Source of the DNA: Ischnura elegans
Lineage: Eukaryota > Arthropoda > Insecta > Odonata > Coenagrionidae
Reading direction: 5' to 3'
DNA length: 64,000 nt
NCBI RefSeq assembly: GCF_921293095.1
Contig: NC_060246.1
Coordinates: 132,122,198-132,186,197, forward strand
A program made the position numbers and the translations under genes. The notes beneath the pieces were generated by a model, which saw only the letters and a program-made list of their open reading frames with translations, was not told the DNA's origin and ran no database searches. Of this stretch, positions 25,301 to 38,501 are shown piece by piece (position 1 is the first letter of the stretch; the number at the start of each line of letters is the position of its first letter).

Positions 25301-28004
25301 TATTTTCACCACATAGTATTTCAAAGGTATAGCTTTTTATTACTTTATTTTTATTTCACGCTGTTGTTTCCAATTCTGCCTTTTTCTAAGGGGTCAGAGT
25401 AGCTACCAAACATGTCAATATTCCTTCATTGTGAAATTCGACTATTACTCTTTAAATATTATTATGAAGGATTTGATGAATACCTGTATTTTTTTATCAG
25501 GTCTATCGTAATATATTTCTGTTATTTACAAGTTTTGATAAAGCTTTGCGTACTTTACAATACTTTCCTTTGATATTACTAAGTTAATTTTTTTATTTTA
25601 AATTAAAAAATAATTTCATTTCATCGTCTACCGGTCGACCTTCCAAAAAAAACTCGCTGAGTGTCGGTAAATACTCAATAGTAAATAATTGTCTTTTATT
25701 AGCTTTTCAAGGCTGGTGGATTACTGCTCTATAGACATTACTTTTTAAACAGTTTTTTACCATATCAAAACCTTTTAAGACTTTTTTTTCAATACATTCG
25801 GGCCTTCACCTATTAAAGTGGAAAACTAAGCGTGACGTATTTATTTTTTGTGAGCTGTGTCTTTCATGCTCTCGGATTTCCTTGTATTTGGAAGTTCATC
25901 CCTATGCTCAAGAATGTATTTCATTCCATCTTATAATAAACTATCATTCCGTCTTGGTCAATAGTTACATGAAAAAGTTACCATTTAGGCTTCTATAACG
26001 TTTGCTTTAAGGGTTATGTTGTAGGAAGATTTAACTTATTTAATTCAGATTATCTTACAATTCTTTTATTGCATTTCGATGAAGCATCTACTGATTTGAT
26101 TTTGGAACTAGAGTTGAGATATGCCTACTTCTTCAAATGGAATTTAACTTACGTAACACTATTTGTCCATGCGCAGAGTTATGCGATCACTCTGCTGGAA
26201 AATTTCGTTAATTTATTTAGAGCGTCTGCCGCCATTTTCATGCATCCACTCTTTTAAAATATATATAAATATGACAAAATCGCAGAAATATTAAATACTT
26301 ATAAAAATCGGGATATGGGTCCAATTTAACAAAGACTTATGGGAAATAGAATCATGAAGTAGAAATAAACGTCTGTTTTCTCCGATCGCTTCTCTGATTC
26401 AGCGTAGTTATGGCCAAATTTCGTTAGATATTATCAATCATTATGAAATGCTTTTTAGAAATTTTATTCATTGAGAACTGTTGGGAAAAACTGCGCAAAA
26501 GGTACAGGTGGAAACAAATCAAGTGGTTTCAAACTATATTCATTAGATCGTATGCACTCCGTCGTCGACTATGAACCCTGGGAGTATTCTTCCCCGCACA
26601 ATGCTATTGAATTGCCTGGAAAACCTCATATGACATCAAGAATTTTTTCTGCGGCTCCAAGCAGTTCAAGGAGTGCACTTTCATGCAGCGAAATGGCTTC
26701 GGAGACGATGTGGCCTAAGGATCCGCCGATGCATCTCCGTTTTCCGTTCCTCAACTTCCTTCGGGAGAAATGAAAAAAATACTTTTTTCATCCAAAAAGT
26801 CGGAACTTTCTAACTTAATGCGAGGGACGTAATACTCCGAATTTTTATATCGGTTATTTGGATATGATTGCGATGCTTATCATTTAGAAAACACGTGGAA
26901 CACAACCAAATATTAAGTAAGAAACTGGTTTCAGATGCGTCGAAGTATAACAGTACTGATAAAATGGAAACGCAAGTACCTCACCGTACAGTTACGGACT
27001 TATTATCAACACAACGTCGTAAAAAGTGTAAAATTCTTAAATTCAATATAAAATTTAGTCGAATGAAATGTGCGCGACACACTGACAAAAATGGTGAAAA
27101 AAGTGTTACATAATCGAAAGTCAAACATGGGATTTAATAAATTACCGATTACCATTGAATTTAAGGTACATTTATTACGAAGGTTGTATTTCGAAAATAG
27201 TAACTGTTTCTTGTAATATTCTCATTGTTTTCAGATAGGAATCTTCACTATATGTATGAACTATTGAACCAACATGCTTTGTCCTAAAATTCATGAGAAC
27301 GCGTAAATTCATTCACGATCATTATAACGGTTCTCCGAGAAACAGCGGGTAAAACACATTCATTACATTTCTTCCTATCCATAAATTTTGGAGTAACGCA
27401 GCTATAACTTAAGCATCGCCGCACTATTCATTCTCATGCTTTTTTTTCTTATTCTTCTTGTTTCGGGCCTCTTCGTATTTTTAAGAAAATACGAAATGCA
27501 GCTGCATCAGTTCAAGTAAATGAAGCAATTCCCTATTTTAAACGAATTAGTTTCTTGTAAATATGCATGAGGTGTAACTGATAACGCATTTTACAAGGTG
27601 ACTATAATAAACCCGAATAATGTTTGTCTTGCTACTTTGCCCTTCCATTAAAAATAAATTCTTAAAAATAATTAAATTTCATATAACCCGATTGTTTTTC
27701 TTAGTAATTGGCTCACGTCTATTAAAAATTCATTTCTGAAAAGAATTTAATTTCATCAATCTTTTTCATTTCATTAACGTTTCATTGATCTTGCTTTATG
27801 ATAAATATCTCGATTTAAAGCATTCAGGGATGTCATTCGGTAGTGCAGTACTTTCAGTTTTATATTTTTTTACGTAGCACAAACACGAAAACATGGAGAA
27901 TAAATTATTTGTTTTGAATCTCACAGCCACCACCTTAGCCCCATTCTTTCGCTCCGCCGTCTTTTCATTCACATCCAGCTTCTCCAACCACCACCTTCCT
28001 ATTC
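22326..28004. other. Non-coding stretch with one large GC-rich patch
   Basis: Mostly AT-rich. A 600-bp GC-rich patch at 23030-23650 holds several frames open on both strands (80-100 codons); none has a domain, and its 3' part (23510-23620) is C/T-rich. The segment 26540-26775 is less AT-rich than its surroundings and keeps a 100-codon frame open, but I see no domain or splice support. Confidence 0.5.
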
Positions 28005-28450
28005 CCCCTTAAGGGAGTGGCGGGGGATGAAGGATCCCTGCCCTCTGACCCCTCCCATCACTCCATCTCGCAATCACGTCATCCCACTCTCCTCTCCCAC
28101 CCGCGCACCCCAACTCCCTCCCCGTGGCACGTGACCCCTCCCTCCCCTCCGTACAGCGAAGTACACTCGCCTTCCCGCCGAGCGACGAGACCCCGAGAAG
28201 GGAGCGAGTTGAGTAATGCGATACCACGCACATCGCGGAAGATTGGCGGCCCGGACCCTCCTCCCCCTTCTTCGGTATCCATGGATCCTGGCCACTCGGC
28301 CCCCTCTCCTTTAAATATGCGTCTCCCTCATTCCGCTTTCCCGGAGAGTGATCGGAAAATGAGAAACGTGATCCCTTTCCTCGGGAAGGATTCGTTCGAA
28401 TGGTCATCGATGCCCGTTTCCGGCCGAGAGGCAGAAGAAAAACACAATCC
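28005..28450. promoter_or_regulatory. GC-rich, CpG-containing island
   Basis: The sharpest composition change in the window outside the annotated gene. The island is rich in CpG, contains CACGTG at 28128-28133 and a CRE-like TCACGTCAT near 28074, and has long open frames on both strands (150 codons plus, 187 codons minus). Opposite open frames of low-complexity Pro/Ser or Gly/Arg composition are expected from GC-rich DNA. I prefer a regulatory or promoter-like island, or an unrecognised 5' exon of a neighbouring gene, over a protein gene. There is no direct evidence of transcription. Confidence 0.35.
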
Positions 28451-30691
28451 GAGGAGAGGCGAAGCATAGATATGAGTATTTTTTTTTTCAATACGTTATC
28501 TGTACTGAACCTGAATTCCTTATCTGTTCGACTTGTTTCACCATTCTGGGGAATATTAAGTGGGATTTCCATGCGAAAAATTTTTCAGAAATTGTTTAAT
28601 AAATACACAGAATGGCTACCGAAGAGTAATGTCACTGCTTTTAGTATTGGCAGTAATGTAGGGTTTGTGATGAATTATAATCATTCAAGAAGCTTTTAAT
28701 TGCTCCAGCTAGCGAAAATCGTCATCGTTGTCCGTAGCTTGATATCATGTATGCTTATTAAGGCTCTAGATGGTCATTCCCTGGCAGCTACCGCTAAAAA
28801 GATGATGGAAATAACAAAAATTGTTTCTCAGCATACGTCGCTCTGTTTTCATTAGTCCAATTCCTTCATGTTTTAGGCTCCAGTATCCGCAGCAGCTTTA
28901 GAAATTAAAAAATAATTGGTTCAGTTGATTAAGTTTGTTTAGCACACAATGTTGAGACATCGAGGAGGTGAGGAATTAATGTATTAAATGTATCGCACCG
29001 AGAAATATTTTTCCATCTCGCTCAGGAGTGGGCAAAGTCGCTCTTAAAGAGCCACCCTTAATAAAATGAAGTGGGGAAGCACACTCAAAATCAGTCACCT
29101 CATATTCATATAATCTCGAGAGGCTAAGTGTAGTCCGAAACGCTTATAAATAATCATTACATAGGTAGTCAGTTGTTAGGAGTTATAGCGAATGATTTAA
29201 TGCACATCCCCTCTGATTCTTTCAATATTAATGATTGTATCAGTGTGACATATTTTTCCACTCCAGAACAAGATGCTAAATTCTTATTGTGACGTACACT
29301 TACTTCGTCAAAGGTTACTTATATATTCGTTTTTAAATCTATAACTGATCCAACCTCTCCTAGTAATACCATACTTTGCTACAACATATGCCGTTTATAT
29401 GTACATGCAATCAAAATATACTTGTGGACCATAATAAAGTATAATTAATAACACTTGCAAAGTGACTGATTTAGTTCTGCATGCATAGTGGTGTAAATTT
29501 ATTAAATATAAAACTTTGATAAAATTTATGCTCACTTGGTATTACTTTTTGAAAATAAAGCGATTACAGGTAAGAATTACCACAAATGTATTCGTATTCG
29601 TTACTTTGATAATAATCTGAAATTACAGTGGAGGGATTCCATTGTATTATTTCACAATCATTATAATATTTCGACGCACAATACGCCAATTCCTTTTCAT
29701 GGGTGACGTTTTACTTTTACTTTTGATCTATCGTTATGTTTAGGGTTATCCCATCTCAATTCAACAAAATTTTGTTGCTTATGGTTAAAAAGTCTTATTA
29801 TGGTTATTATAACAGCAATATAAGAACTAAATAGTGTGATATAAACTATTCATAATATTTTATGGGTTTCTTCATAAAAATGATGGAATAAGATCGAATT
29901 TAAAGAAATAATTAGATCTGGATCACTTTTTTATTTTTCGAATATAATTTTGACTCTTGATGTGCCAAAGTATAATTTGTTATAAATTGTTTCGAAAAAT
30001 TAAGTCCTGAAACCGTTTCATTCTTAACCCGTACGAAAGATCCGAAAACAGACATTTCAACTTTCCCATCATAGGGAAAACGTACTTGAAGAATTGTTCA
30101 GACTTCAAGGGATGAATCTGGTGCATTGATTTGCATTTATTTACTTTTAAGGATGAAAAAAACGGGGGAGTCGTCAAAAATAAAGTCATAAACCTTGATT
30201 CATTTATGTATTAGTTCTCTAATATTGAAATTCCATGAAGAAAATTCTGTTAAGCCTCATAAGCTCGGCTTTGCTTCTCGTAAATCTAGTGAGCTCTTAA
30301 AATCTGTCCTCTGAGAACACGGGGCTTCTTGTCCGTAATTCCGAGCTTATATTCCTGACTGAGTTGAATCAGCGTACCTGTTCTTTGTTTGGGATTTAAA
30401 TCTTGGATTCCTGCACTTTTTTGATTCAGAACACCTCTTTACTTGCTGGAATCATACGTGGAACGATGTAGATCTAAGACCTTAATCATATTATGAACGA
30501 TGTCAAGAGGGGATTAAATTTTTTAGTCAAGGTGACTTTGAACGTTGACATCGATATTTCAACGATTTTAATGTTGCAATATAACGTCATGGTATTGGCA
30601 TATAGTAAGACTCTTACTTTATGGTATTGCGGACAACCATATCTTCTGACGCAATACATTTTCATAGATCTCCGCAGACAGTCGTACAAGT
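28451..30691. other. Non-coding stretch, no gene recognised
   Basis: AT-rich with no domain-bearing frame and no recognisable element. Confidence 0.55.
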
Positions 30692-30902
30692 TTAATACAC
30701 CAAGGAATGAAGCTCGTCATAAAAAATATTTAACTTAGCCTGGAATCGAATCCGGATCTCCCGATTGTCGGTCAGGCGTTACACCACCAAGGTGTGTGTT
30801 AGGCAGTTACGCCACCAAGACCGGCAATTGGGAGATCCGGGTTCGAATCCCGGCTAAGTCAAATGTTTTTTCATGGCGAACTTCATCCTTTGGTGTATTT
30901 AA
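30692..30902. repeat. Head-to-head tRNA-SINE pair forming an inverted repeat
   Basis: The left arm (30692 to about 30787) and right arm (about 30804 to 30902) are imperfect reverse complements. Each contains a tRNA-like part: on the plus strand GGGTTCGAATCC (B box) at 30839-30850, and on the minus strand the matching B box at 30742-30753. Beyond the tRNA-like part both arms share a segment that reads CATCCTTTGGTGTATT on the right arm. The pair could be two SINEs inserted head to head or a snap-back copy. Neither half is a functional tRNA gene, because the acceptor stem does not close. Confidence 0.65.
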
Positions 30903-33900
30903 CATTACACCCATGCGCGTGACTGCGTACAAAGTCACTTGTTTCTGCAGTCCTGTAAGTGCAAGTTTAATTATACGATGCCTCGACGTAAAATGAAATT
31001 TTGCATCTGCCATATGAGTGTCGGCGGTAATGGATTAAGTTAGGTAAACGAAATAAAAACATGCCATTTTTGTAAGATCTTACACTTTATCATAAATATC
31101 CGTGACTCCTTTGCCCTACACATATTTACTTTTATGTTTGCGATAAAATATCCATGCTCCGTTTCATTCCATAGTTTCTTGAGTGTCTGGCTAGTTTATC
31201 AAATTAGGTTAGTGATTAAATTATTGATTAGCATGCTTGTAACTGTTGTCTCCCTAGAATACTCGTGTAAGGTTTTTAATTGACAATTATTTAAATGCTG
31301 AATTTTTAAATTAATTTTAGCATGATACTTACGAAAATACCAAATACCTTTAAATTAAAGAAATATTTCGCAAGATTGTGGATTCCGGACTAGAGAAATT
31401 TTGGGAAAAAATTCGAGTGGGAACAAAATAATAAAATGAACTTATCGATAAAAACGTAAAAGGGAAAGTGAGCTTTATGCTGAGCTTTTAGTTGCTCAGT
31501 TGCTATTGATTGCAGCTTATTTGGGAAATATTGACTTGGCGCAAAATATTGGCATGAGGGGAGCTTCAATTACAGCAATTCGGCCGGATTTTTTTAGAGA
31601 TAAACTATGTGGTCCTTATATCCTTTTAAATTTACATTGAAGACCTATCCTCCATCTGAGTTAGGAACGTGGGCGTGAATGAAAACTTCAGCAGTCACAA
31701 CCCGCGGTTAGCCGCTACTGGAGGAAGACAAATGAGGATCGAGAGGCGAATAGACGTGTCCTTAATCGGATATTCTCGATGAAGGAGGGGTGGGAGCGGA
31801 CGAGAGTAGATTTGATGAGCTGTGGTAGGGGAGAGGGCATAATGGTTGAGCTGCGGGGGATGAGTCTGTGGGTGTTTGGAGGGGTTGATGTACCCCCCCA
31901 CCCTCCCATACTGCCTGAGGAACTATCTCGGCGTCGAAATAAGAGACACGTCCAAAGTGACAAATCCTGAGCATATAGGAAGGAAAATTAATCCGAAGTT
32001 CTTTGAATTGAGGGGCGTGATGATTTATTTCCCAGGCGTATAGAGTCATGGTTTCGCTTTTTCCGATAGTAAGAGCTATGATAATTCACAATGGATATTA
32101 TTAATTACTTTCTCTGTCATCAAATCATTCAGTGGTGATAATAAACATTAAATAGTGTTCTGTCAATAATGGCTTTACTCCTTAGCGGCTTGGGTTATTA
32201 TCAACAAGTATGGAAAGTTGTTGATGTGTACGTTTGCCGTGCTTCCCAAAATGTAAAGCTCATAAATGCAAAAATTAATCAATAACAGTATGAGTGAAAC
32301 TTTATAAAGCCAAAATCAATTTATCGTATCTAAATATCGGTGATATATATTTAGATTACCTCCCTTTGAAGTTCATAAAAAATCTGTTTAAGATTGCATT
32401 AATCTTTGGTTTGATTCCGCGGATTCAAGGGAATATATTCCTTTCGCATTTGCAGTCTTAATTTTAAGTGCCTGTATTCTTCAAGAAATTCTCGGAAATA
32501 TTACTGCATAAATCATGAATTTTAATAAACATTTTTTATGTAGCTTCATTGTCATTTCTTCTGTGTAAACAATTTTTTCTTAATGTCAATACTTTAATAT
32601 TCTTATCTTGACTGAACAGATATACGTTGAAATTATGGAGCACAAGAGTGGATGGAATGGGAATGGCCTTTTTTACTGAAAATAATTACCAACTGATACT
32701 GAGAACCGGATTCAAAACTCTTCACCATGTTCGGAGAAAAAGGCCGTTAGCTAGGGAGAACAATTCCTAGCATATTAATTTAAAATTTGAAAACTAAGGA
32801 AAATGGTTCGATCAAACAAAAGCGTAGTAGTTATTACTTTTTTCAAGATACAAGGCAGCTCGAAAGGCAATAATGATGGCTTCATGTAATATATCGGAGA
32901 AGAAAGGTTCTAATAGGGTGGTTGGTGTACACCCAAAACATTTTCGGTGAAATTAGTTCGCAGGAAATTCAGAATCATCGTTTTAGTCAAGCCGACACAT
33001 TTTATAACATTACCAACCAGATATTAGTTACGTTCCTACACAATACTCATCTTTCATCATTTTTGATGGAATTGCTCAATATTCTATCGAGATGATTATC
33101 ATATTAAACTTCACCAAAGATAGGATATTAAAAATTCTTGAATTAATTCAGAGTTCCAGTAAGCGTACTATTCTTACTTCAACGAAGTCATGGATATCAG
33201 GGAGATTATGTAATGACTGAAGGAGGAAGGAGCTGAAGAAGGAGCAGGGAGTAAAAATTTTACTCTTCTGCAGGCAGGCCTAGCTGAATTACTCGGTAAT
33301 ACGGTGCTTGACATTGGAACTTGTATGTAGCAGTGGTTAGGAAAAAATACTCTTTTTGTAGACGCAAGAGGCCACTATCGTGCTTAGAAATCATTGAAGC
33401 CGCAAATTCCATATTAGCTCAATTTCTTTCTGCGAAGTTATGAGGTAAATCAATTTTTCTATTCATCTTCTAACCTACCAAAGCTATCACCTCGAATTTA
33501 AAACGTGAATGGAAATGTTATTATATGTAATTTCACTGCATAGATTAAAATTTGTGCAATAGTTACATTAGCCCAAGTAATGGAGGTACCAAATAAAAAC
33601 AGTTCATCTCGAATTTATGCCTAGTGGACTTGGCCGGAGTGTTGCTTGTAGTAAGACTAATTCCTCTATATAGACGAGTTTAATTGGTTTCTATATAGTG
33701 TTCTAAGATATTTCCAAGCACTTAAATTTCGGATTCAAAGGTCTTCCATTTAAAAAAAGTCAATTAATTTATGAATATAACATCATTTGGGTCACTATCC
33801 GATAAGTTAATCACCGTTAATTGAAATTATATGGATCTAAAATGTGCTGCACTCATATTATCTATGAATTTCTTCGATATAATGCAGTTATTGCGGCTTC

Positions 33901-35354
33901 ATGAAAGTTTCTTAATGATGTAATGTAGTGAAAGCCATTTTTCCTATGGAGGAGGCAAATATTTTAGAAAATCCCTTATTAATATCCTTTGCTCTCCCTC
34001 AAGAATCTTTTTTCTCCTTTTTTAACTGCCTCTAATGATACTTACTACCTGGTGCTCTTCATGGCCGAAGAGCCTCCTTTCGGCATTTCAACTTCCCCGT
34101 CGAAGGCCTCAAGTGCGATGACGTCTTTCCTACTTCGAGTGCCTCCCCTCCAAACCCCCCCCCCCTCTTTACCCCTCCCACTCTCTTTCTCCCCCACCCC
34201 CCTTCCCATCCTTCATCGCCCTTTTGCGCGTCCTTCATTCAATATTGCATGCAGCTCAAACATTCCTTTCCCCTCCCCCTCCATTCCAACTTCTGCAATG
34301 TACATTCTCTCGTGAGTCAATCTCTCCAGCTTTCTTCATATACCCACGCTTTCTTGCCCCACATGTAAATAACAGTTCCATCTCTTCGTTAGGCTCTATC
34401 TCCCGTCTCCTTCCACATCGCTACTTGAGCTGAATCCTCTCCTCTTGACCCTTTCACTACCCATAAATATTCTCATACTTTTTCGTTTCCAAATCCTCTT
34501 GGTGAAATATTTCCGTCGATTCTATGGAATTTCATTGAATAGGAAAAATGTGGCTTTGCTCTCTTGCTAATCTTCGGTTTCTGTTTGTTCGCAACCACTG
34601 GAGAGGGTCAAATTCCTCTTCCAGTCTGGTTTTAGAGTTCATTTCCATGATGATCTATTGCACTAGAGAAGATTGAGGAATCCAACCGAAAATTATTCAA
34701 ATTAGAATAACCATTTACTTCTTCTTCTCCCATTCATTCAATCATCCCTCAATGGCTTCTAAAATCATTGGCGTTTTAAGAAGCTTTGTTTCAAAAGCGC
34801 AACTTTGGTCTCCATTTCCGACTACAGATTGCCCATTTTAAAATAAATTTTGAATCGATTGAAAAATTTGCAAAGTGACCTATAAAAAGGGCTGCAAGTC
34901 CAACAATAAGCATTTTATGTGTAGACGTCTCTATCATACGTCTATACTTGAAGTAATTGAGAGGATTGCCCATTATTATAGTGATTATAACCCATGTGTA
35001 CTTACTATATCACCCTGGAAGAGAACTCCATCTCCGTAGTTAGTACTACATCTCCAACATCAGCATAGCAATGCGCTGACACATTCCAATATGCATAATT
35101 CACTACCTTTGTTCCTTATCAATGAGTTTGAATTATGCCGTAACTTTCCTGGCATTTTGAGAAATGTACACCGGATTAGATCTCTTTCTAATTTTTCGTG
35201 CTCTTTCAGTAGTTTTCCAATGCTGGTTTCATAGCATATTGGTGAAGACTCAATTTCTGGAAAATAATTCGGAAATAACAGTGAAGGTTTTTCCTTTGTA
35301 GCTTCAGTGGACGATTATCACTAATTATATACGCTGGGAAAGGGAGAACGATCC
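30903..35354. other. Non-coding stretch, no gene recognised
   Basis: AT-rich. A G-rich segment at 31690-31930 keeps frames open on both strands without a domain. A C-rich tract at 34140-34300 gives a Pro/Ser-rich chance frame (33989-34315). No supported gene. Confidence 0.5.
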
Positions 35355-36025
35355 TAATAGGGTAGTTTCCTTCATCAAAGAAAACGAAAGTCATTGATTG
35401 CGATTCGTTACCCACCACTAGTGTATTCATAATATACAAATTATTTCGTTCTAGAAATACCGGTTTAGACGAAAGGCAATGGTCCATTTTTATCCTTATT
35501 TGAAAAGGGCCAGATTGGCGCCCATGCGATGCCACTCCACGTGACGTCACAGGGACCTAGTTTCTATACGAGAAGATAGGAGTTATACATCGTCTGAGAT
35601 TACCAATGCATGCATGAGGCACAGAGCTCAGGGAAACATGTCTTAATAATCACTTATTAAAACTGGCTAAGGTCGGAAAGTTTTCTTCATTTGATAAGGT
35701 ATTAATAATCCTTATTTAAGCCAAGCGGTACCAGCCAGCAGGGTACTCAGCTACCCGCTAGCAGCCTGCGTCGTATCAGCGCTATGCCTCGACTCAAGGT
35801 CACCTCACAGGGCGGCAGCGGGAACCAGAAATACGTCACACGGAGAGATATCCCGGCATTCATACTTACGCGTCGCGTTTTCGCGCGCTTGAAAATTTTC
35901 ACTTTTCATTTAATCGCGAAAAATAGATATCGTCATTTAAAAATCTAAAAGCGTGAAATACGTACTCCAGGAGTAAAAATCTTTCGATCTAGGCAATAAA
36001 AAAATAATAGGAAACCACCCTATTA
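35355..36025. mobile_element. 671-bp MITE with TA target duplication
   Basis: The left end reads TAATAGGGTAGTTTCC (35355-35370). The right end reads GGAAACCACCCTATTA (36010-36025), its reverse complement with one mismatch. If the outer TA on each side is the target duplication, the terminal repeats are ATAGGGT(A/G)GTTTCC, as expected for a Tc1/mariner-like or other TA-targeting transposase. The interior includes a GC-richer part (35720-35880, with CGCGTCGCGTTTTCGCGCGC) and has no transposase frame; the minus-strand open frames inside it show no domain. Confidence 0.65.
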
Positions 36026-37874
36026 TACCGTGGGGGTTGTTATAAAGGTCACTACCTAGGCGTCGATGGATATTTTCACTATAGTCGGCTATTTTAATGC
36101 AATTAATGCCTAACATGCTTGTCAAAATTTGATATATCATCCAAATGGAATCAGAAATTAAACATGCTTTATCACCTTTATTTCCATTTTTTCGCCAGTT
36201 GGAATTAAATTTCCAGTTTTCCATTTCATCTTACTGTTTGGACTGCGCCCACTGCACCTCAAACAGTCACCAGGACTTATTGATAAAAAAATACCTTTAA
36301 CTCCACATAAGGTATTGATTGTGGTAAATCCTAAAAATTATCAAGTCGCTCAGCAATTACCTAGAATTTAAAAATGAATAACAGTTACTATATTATAAAT
36401 ATTTTTTTAAGTTGCACACATTTGTATATTTTGAGATTGTGGAAAGAATCGGCGATTAAGGATAATGAAATGGTTCCGGTTGTGCATTTTACATTTGGAT
36501 ATTTACTGAGAAATATCATCTTAAAAAGGAGAAATAGAAAAGGAGAAAATAATTTTTTTATTTTCGGCCTGGTCGAGCAAACACTACCCACGCACGATTT
36601 CCACTTGAGTTTATTAAAAGCGATGAGGACGTGGAAGATTTGGCCATTATTATAGCATAAAAACTGAAAAATCTTAATGAGGTTCTTAAGGCCCCAGGCC
36701 GCCCCTAAATACTTCGTTTATTGGGATGGTATGGGATATTCTCAGTCTCGGTCGTCCAAATTCATGATGCTTGCCCCTTTATCTTTTTAGTGGATTACTA
36801 TCCCTGCTGAATCTCGCAGATAACCCTGGCCATTCTCGCAACCCTCGTTTCTATCAACCCCGCAAGTGTATGACTTGATTAATGTTCTTCCATGATCCAA
36901 TGTGAGCATGTGCTGGTTCAATGACAGCACTAGTCACCTATCATCTCTAAGTAATGAATCACATTCATTCGAACTAATTTCGAAATACTTGTCTGTTAGC
37001 ATCGATGTACGTATTATTTTGCAGCAAAAAAGTGATAAGAAATATGACCTTTCTTTTAAAGTTTTAAGCTTTAGTACGAATGGTTACTCTTACATCCTCA
37101 GTGGTCCAGTTGTTGGTCAGGCTATATTTGAGATAATGGCGGGAAAGAACAATTTGGAGCAAAAGGTTTCCCATTCCCGGTAGAATTTAGCTTCAATCTA
37201 TTTTTCCAAATAGCAGGAAGAAGTAGTTAAAAGTACCTACTGCCGTCAAGAATTCAGTAAATAATTTTTTTCGTATGAATTCCATTTAAGTAAGATACAT
37301 TATCGAAAAAAATATACGTAAAGAAAACATAGCGGATTCTAATCTCCAGACTCAAAAGCCTCGAGTTCGAATCCTCCTTGTGTTCGAATCGCAGACAGTT
37401 CCTGCCCTGTGCGTATCCGTTTAGGATAATAAACTTCCAAATTTCTGAAGGCCTTAAAAGTAGCTTTTTTCGGTTTCAAGTAATATTCAGTGAGTAATCT
37501 ACCAGATCTGTCACTCACACGTTATCGAAGTCCCATAGTTTGTTGTGCAGGCATTCTCTTTGCCGGATTAATGCTGTCTCGCCTCCTTAAATAATGAGCA
37601 ACTGGATCGTTTCCGCTACGGTTATTTCCTTACGGTTCTCGTGAGCTCAGGATAGTGACGACGTCTCAACAAATTATGCCGCACATAGTGCAAATAAATA
37701 TACCAGTACTGCGGTTTCACCGCAATAATCTATTCCGCGTATACCATTTCATGGGCACCTTCCTCCATCATCTAAATCCTGATTGATGGCTCCTCTCGTC
37801 ATGGATTAATCCAAATATTGACTGATGTTTAACCGGGGCATATATTGATGATTGATCATTACTTCAAACTAGTG
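36026..37874. other. Non-coding stretch, no gene recognised
   Basis: AT-rich. A GTTCGAATCC string near 37367 resembles a B box, but no matching A box or SINE body was found. No gene supported. Confidence 0.5.
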
Positions 37875-37879
37875 AAAAG

Positions 37880-38069
37880 TGTCAAAAACGAAAAAAAATC
37901 TTCTTTACGTCTTCGTTACAAAAACTATTTTATTCGTCTTCTATATCCCAAGGCCGCACAACAATCACTTTTATATTGGCAACGTAAATAAATAACAAAA
38001 CAAACATTCATCATCACCTTGAACGTAAAAATGCAAAACCCTACAAATATTAATTTTCACATTACAACA
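37880..38069 (-). repeat. 3' LTR of the copia element
   Basis: 190 bp, TG...CA ends on the coding strand. It carries TATAAAA at 37969-37975 and AATAAAA at 37928-37934 (both minus strand). Directly upstream on the coding strand lies the polypurine tract. Confidence 0.95.
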
Positions 38070-38078
38070 CCTCCCCTC
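38070..38078 (-). promoter_or_regulatory. Polypurine tract of the copia element
   Basis: The coding strand reads GAGGGGAGG immediately before the TG of the 3' LTR, the position and composition of the plus-strand primer of LTR elements. The 14-mer AACACCTCCCCTCG (plus strand) that spans this tract and the LTR edge occurs again at 38189-38202, at the end of the RNase H remnant. Confidence 0.8.
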
Positions 38079-38186
38079 GTTCGAGGATGATGGAAAGGAA
38101 CACAAAAAACATCATGCATAAACAATACGTTGGCAACGCCTATTCGAATTCCACCCAGGCGCTGCTTATTTTGTTAATAACGTATT

Positions 38187-38450
38187 CTAACACCTCCCCT
38201 CGGGATTGACAAAATAATAATTTGAAATATAAATCTCTAAGCACTCCTTAAGATTTAACATCTTACAAAATTCTTTTGTCTTAGTTCCTGACAGTGGCTT
38301 TGTCAACATGTCAGCGACATTATCTTTTGATCTGACTAACTGGAATGAAACCTCCCCTGTTTTTACCATCTCCCTGATACAATGATACTTCTTGATGTAT
38401 GACATATAATCATATTTAATAATACTTCTTGATATATGATATAATGACAC
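38187..38450 (-). pseudogene. C-terminal RNase H remnant of copia Pol
   Basis: The end of copia Pol is recognisable: 'YHCIREMVKTGEV' followed by 'DNVADMLTKPL' and 'FCKMLNL', the conserved tail of copia RNase H. Everything between the RT start (about 38452) and this tail is gone. At the join, a segment with ATCAAGAAGTAT occurs twice about 33 bases apart (imperfect tandem copies at about 38384-38445), which may mark how the deletion formed. The frame has no proper ATG (it opens with GTG) and is not expected to be translated alone. Confidence 0.85.
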
Positions 38451-38501
38451 TTCTCCGCATCTGGTCCACTCAGTGCCTCCTCTGCATCCTCCGGAATATT
38501 G

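Noticed and set aside
28009-28572. 187-codon minus-strand open frame (and 150-codon plus-strand frame)
   Set aside because: The two overlap on opposite strands in GC-rich DNA, have low-complexity Pro/Ser or Gly/Arg composition and no domain.
30811-30865. Possible tRNA gene
   Set aside because: Has a good B box but the acceptor and D stems do not close, and an inverted partner lies beside it; it is a SINE head.
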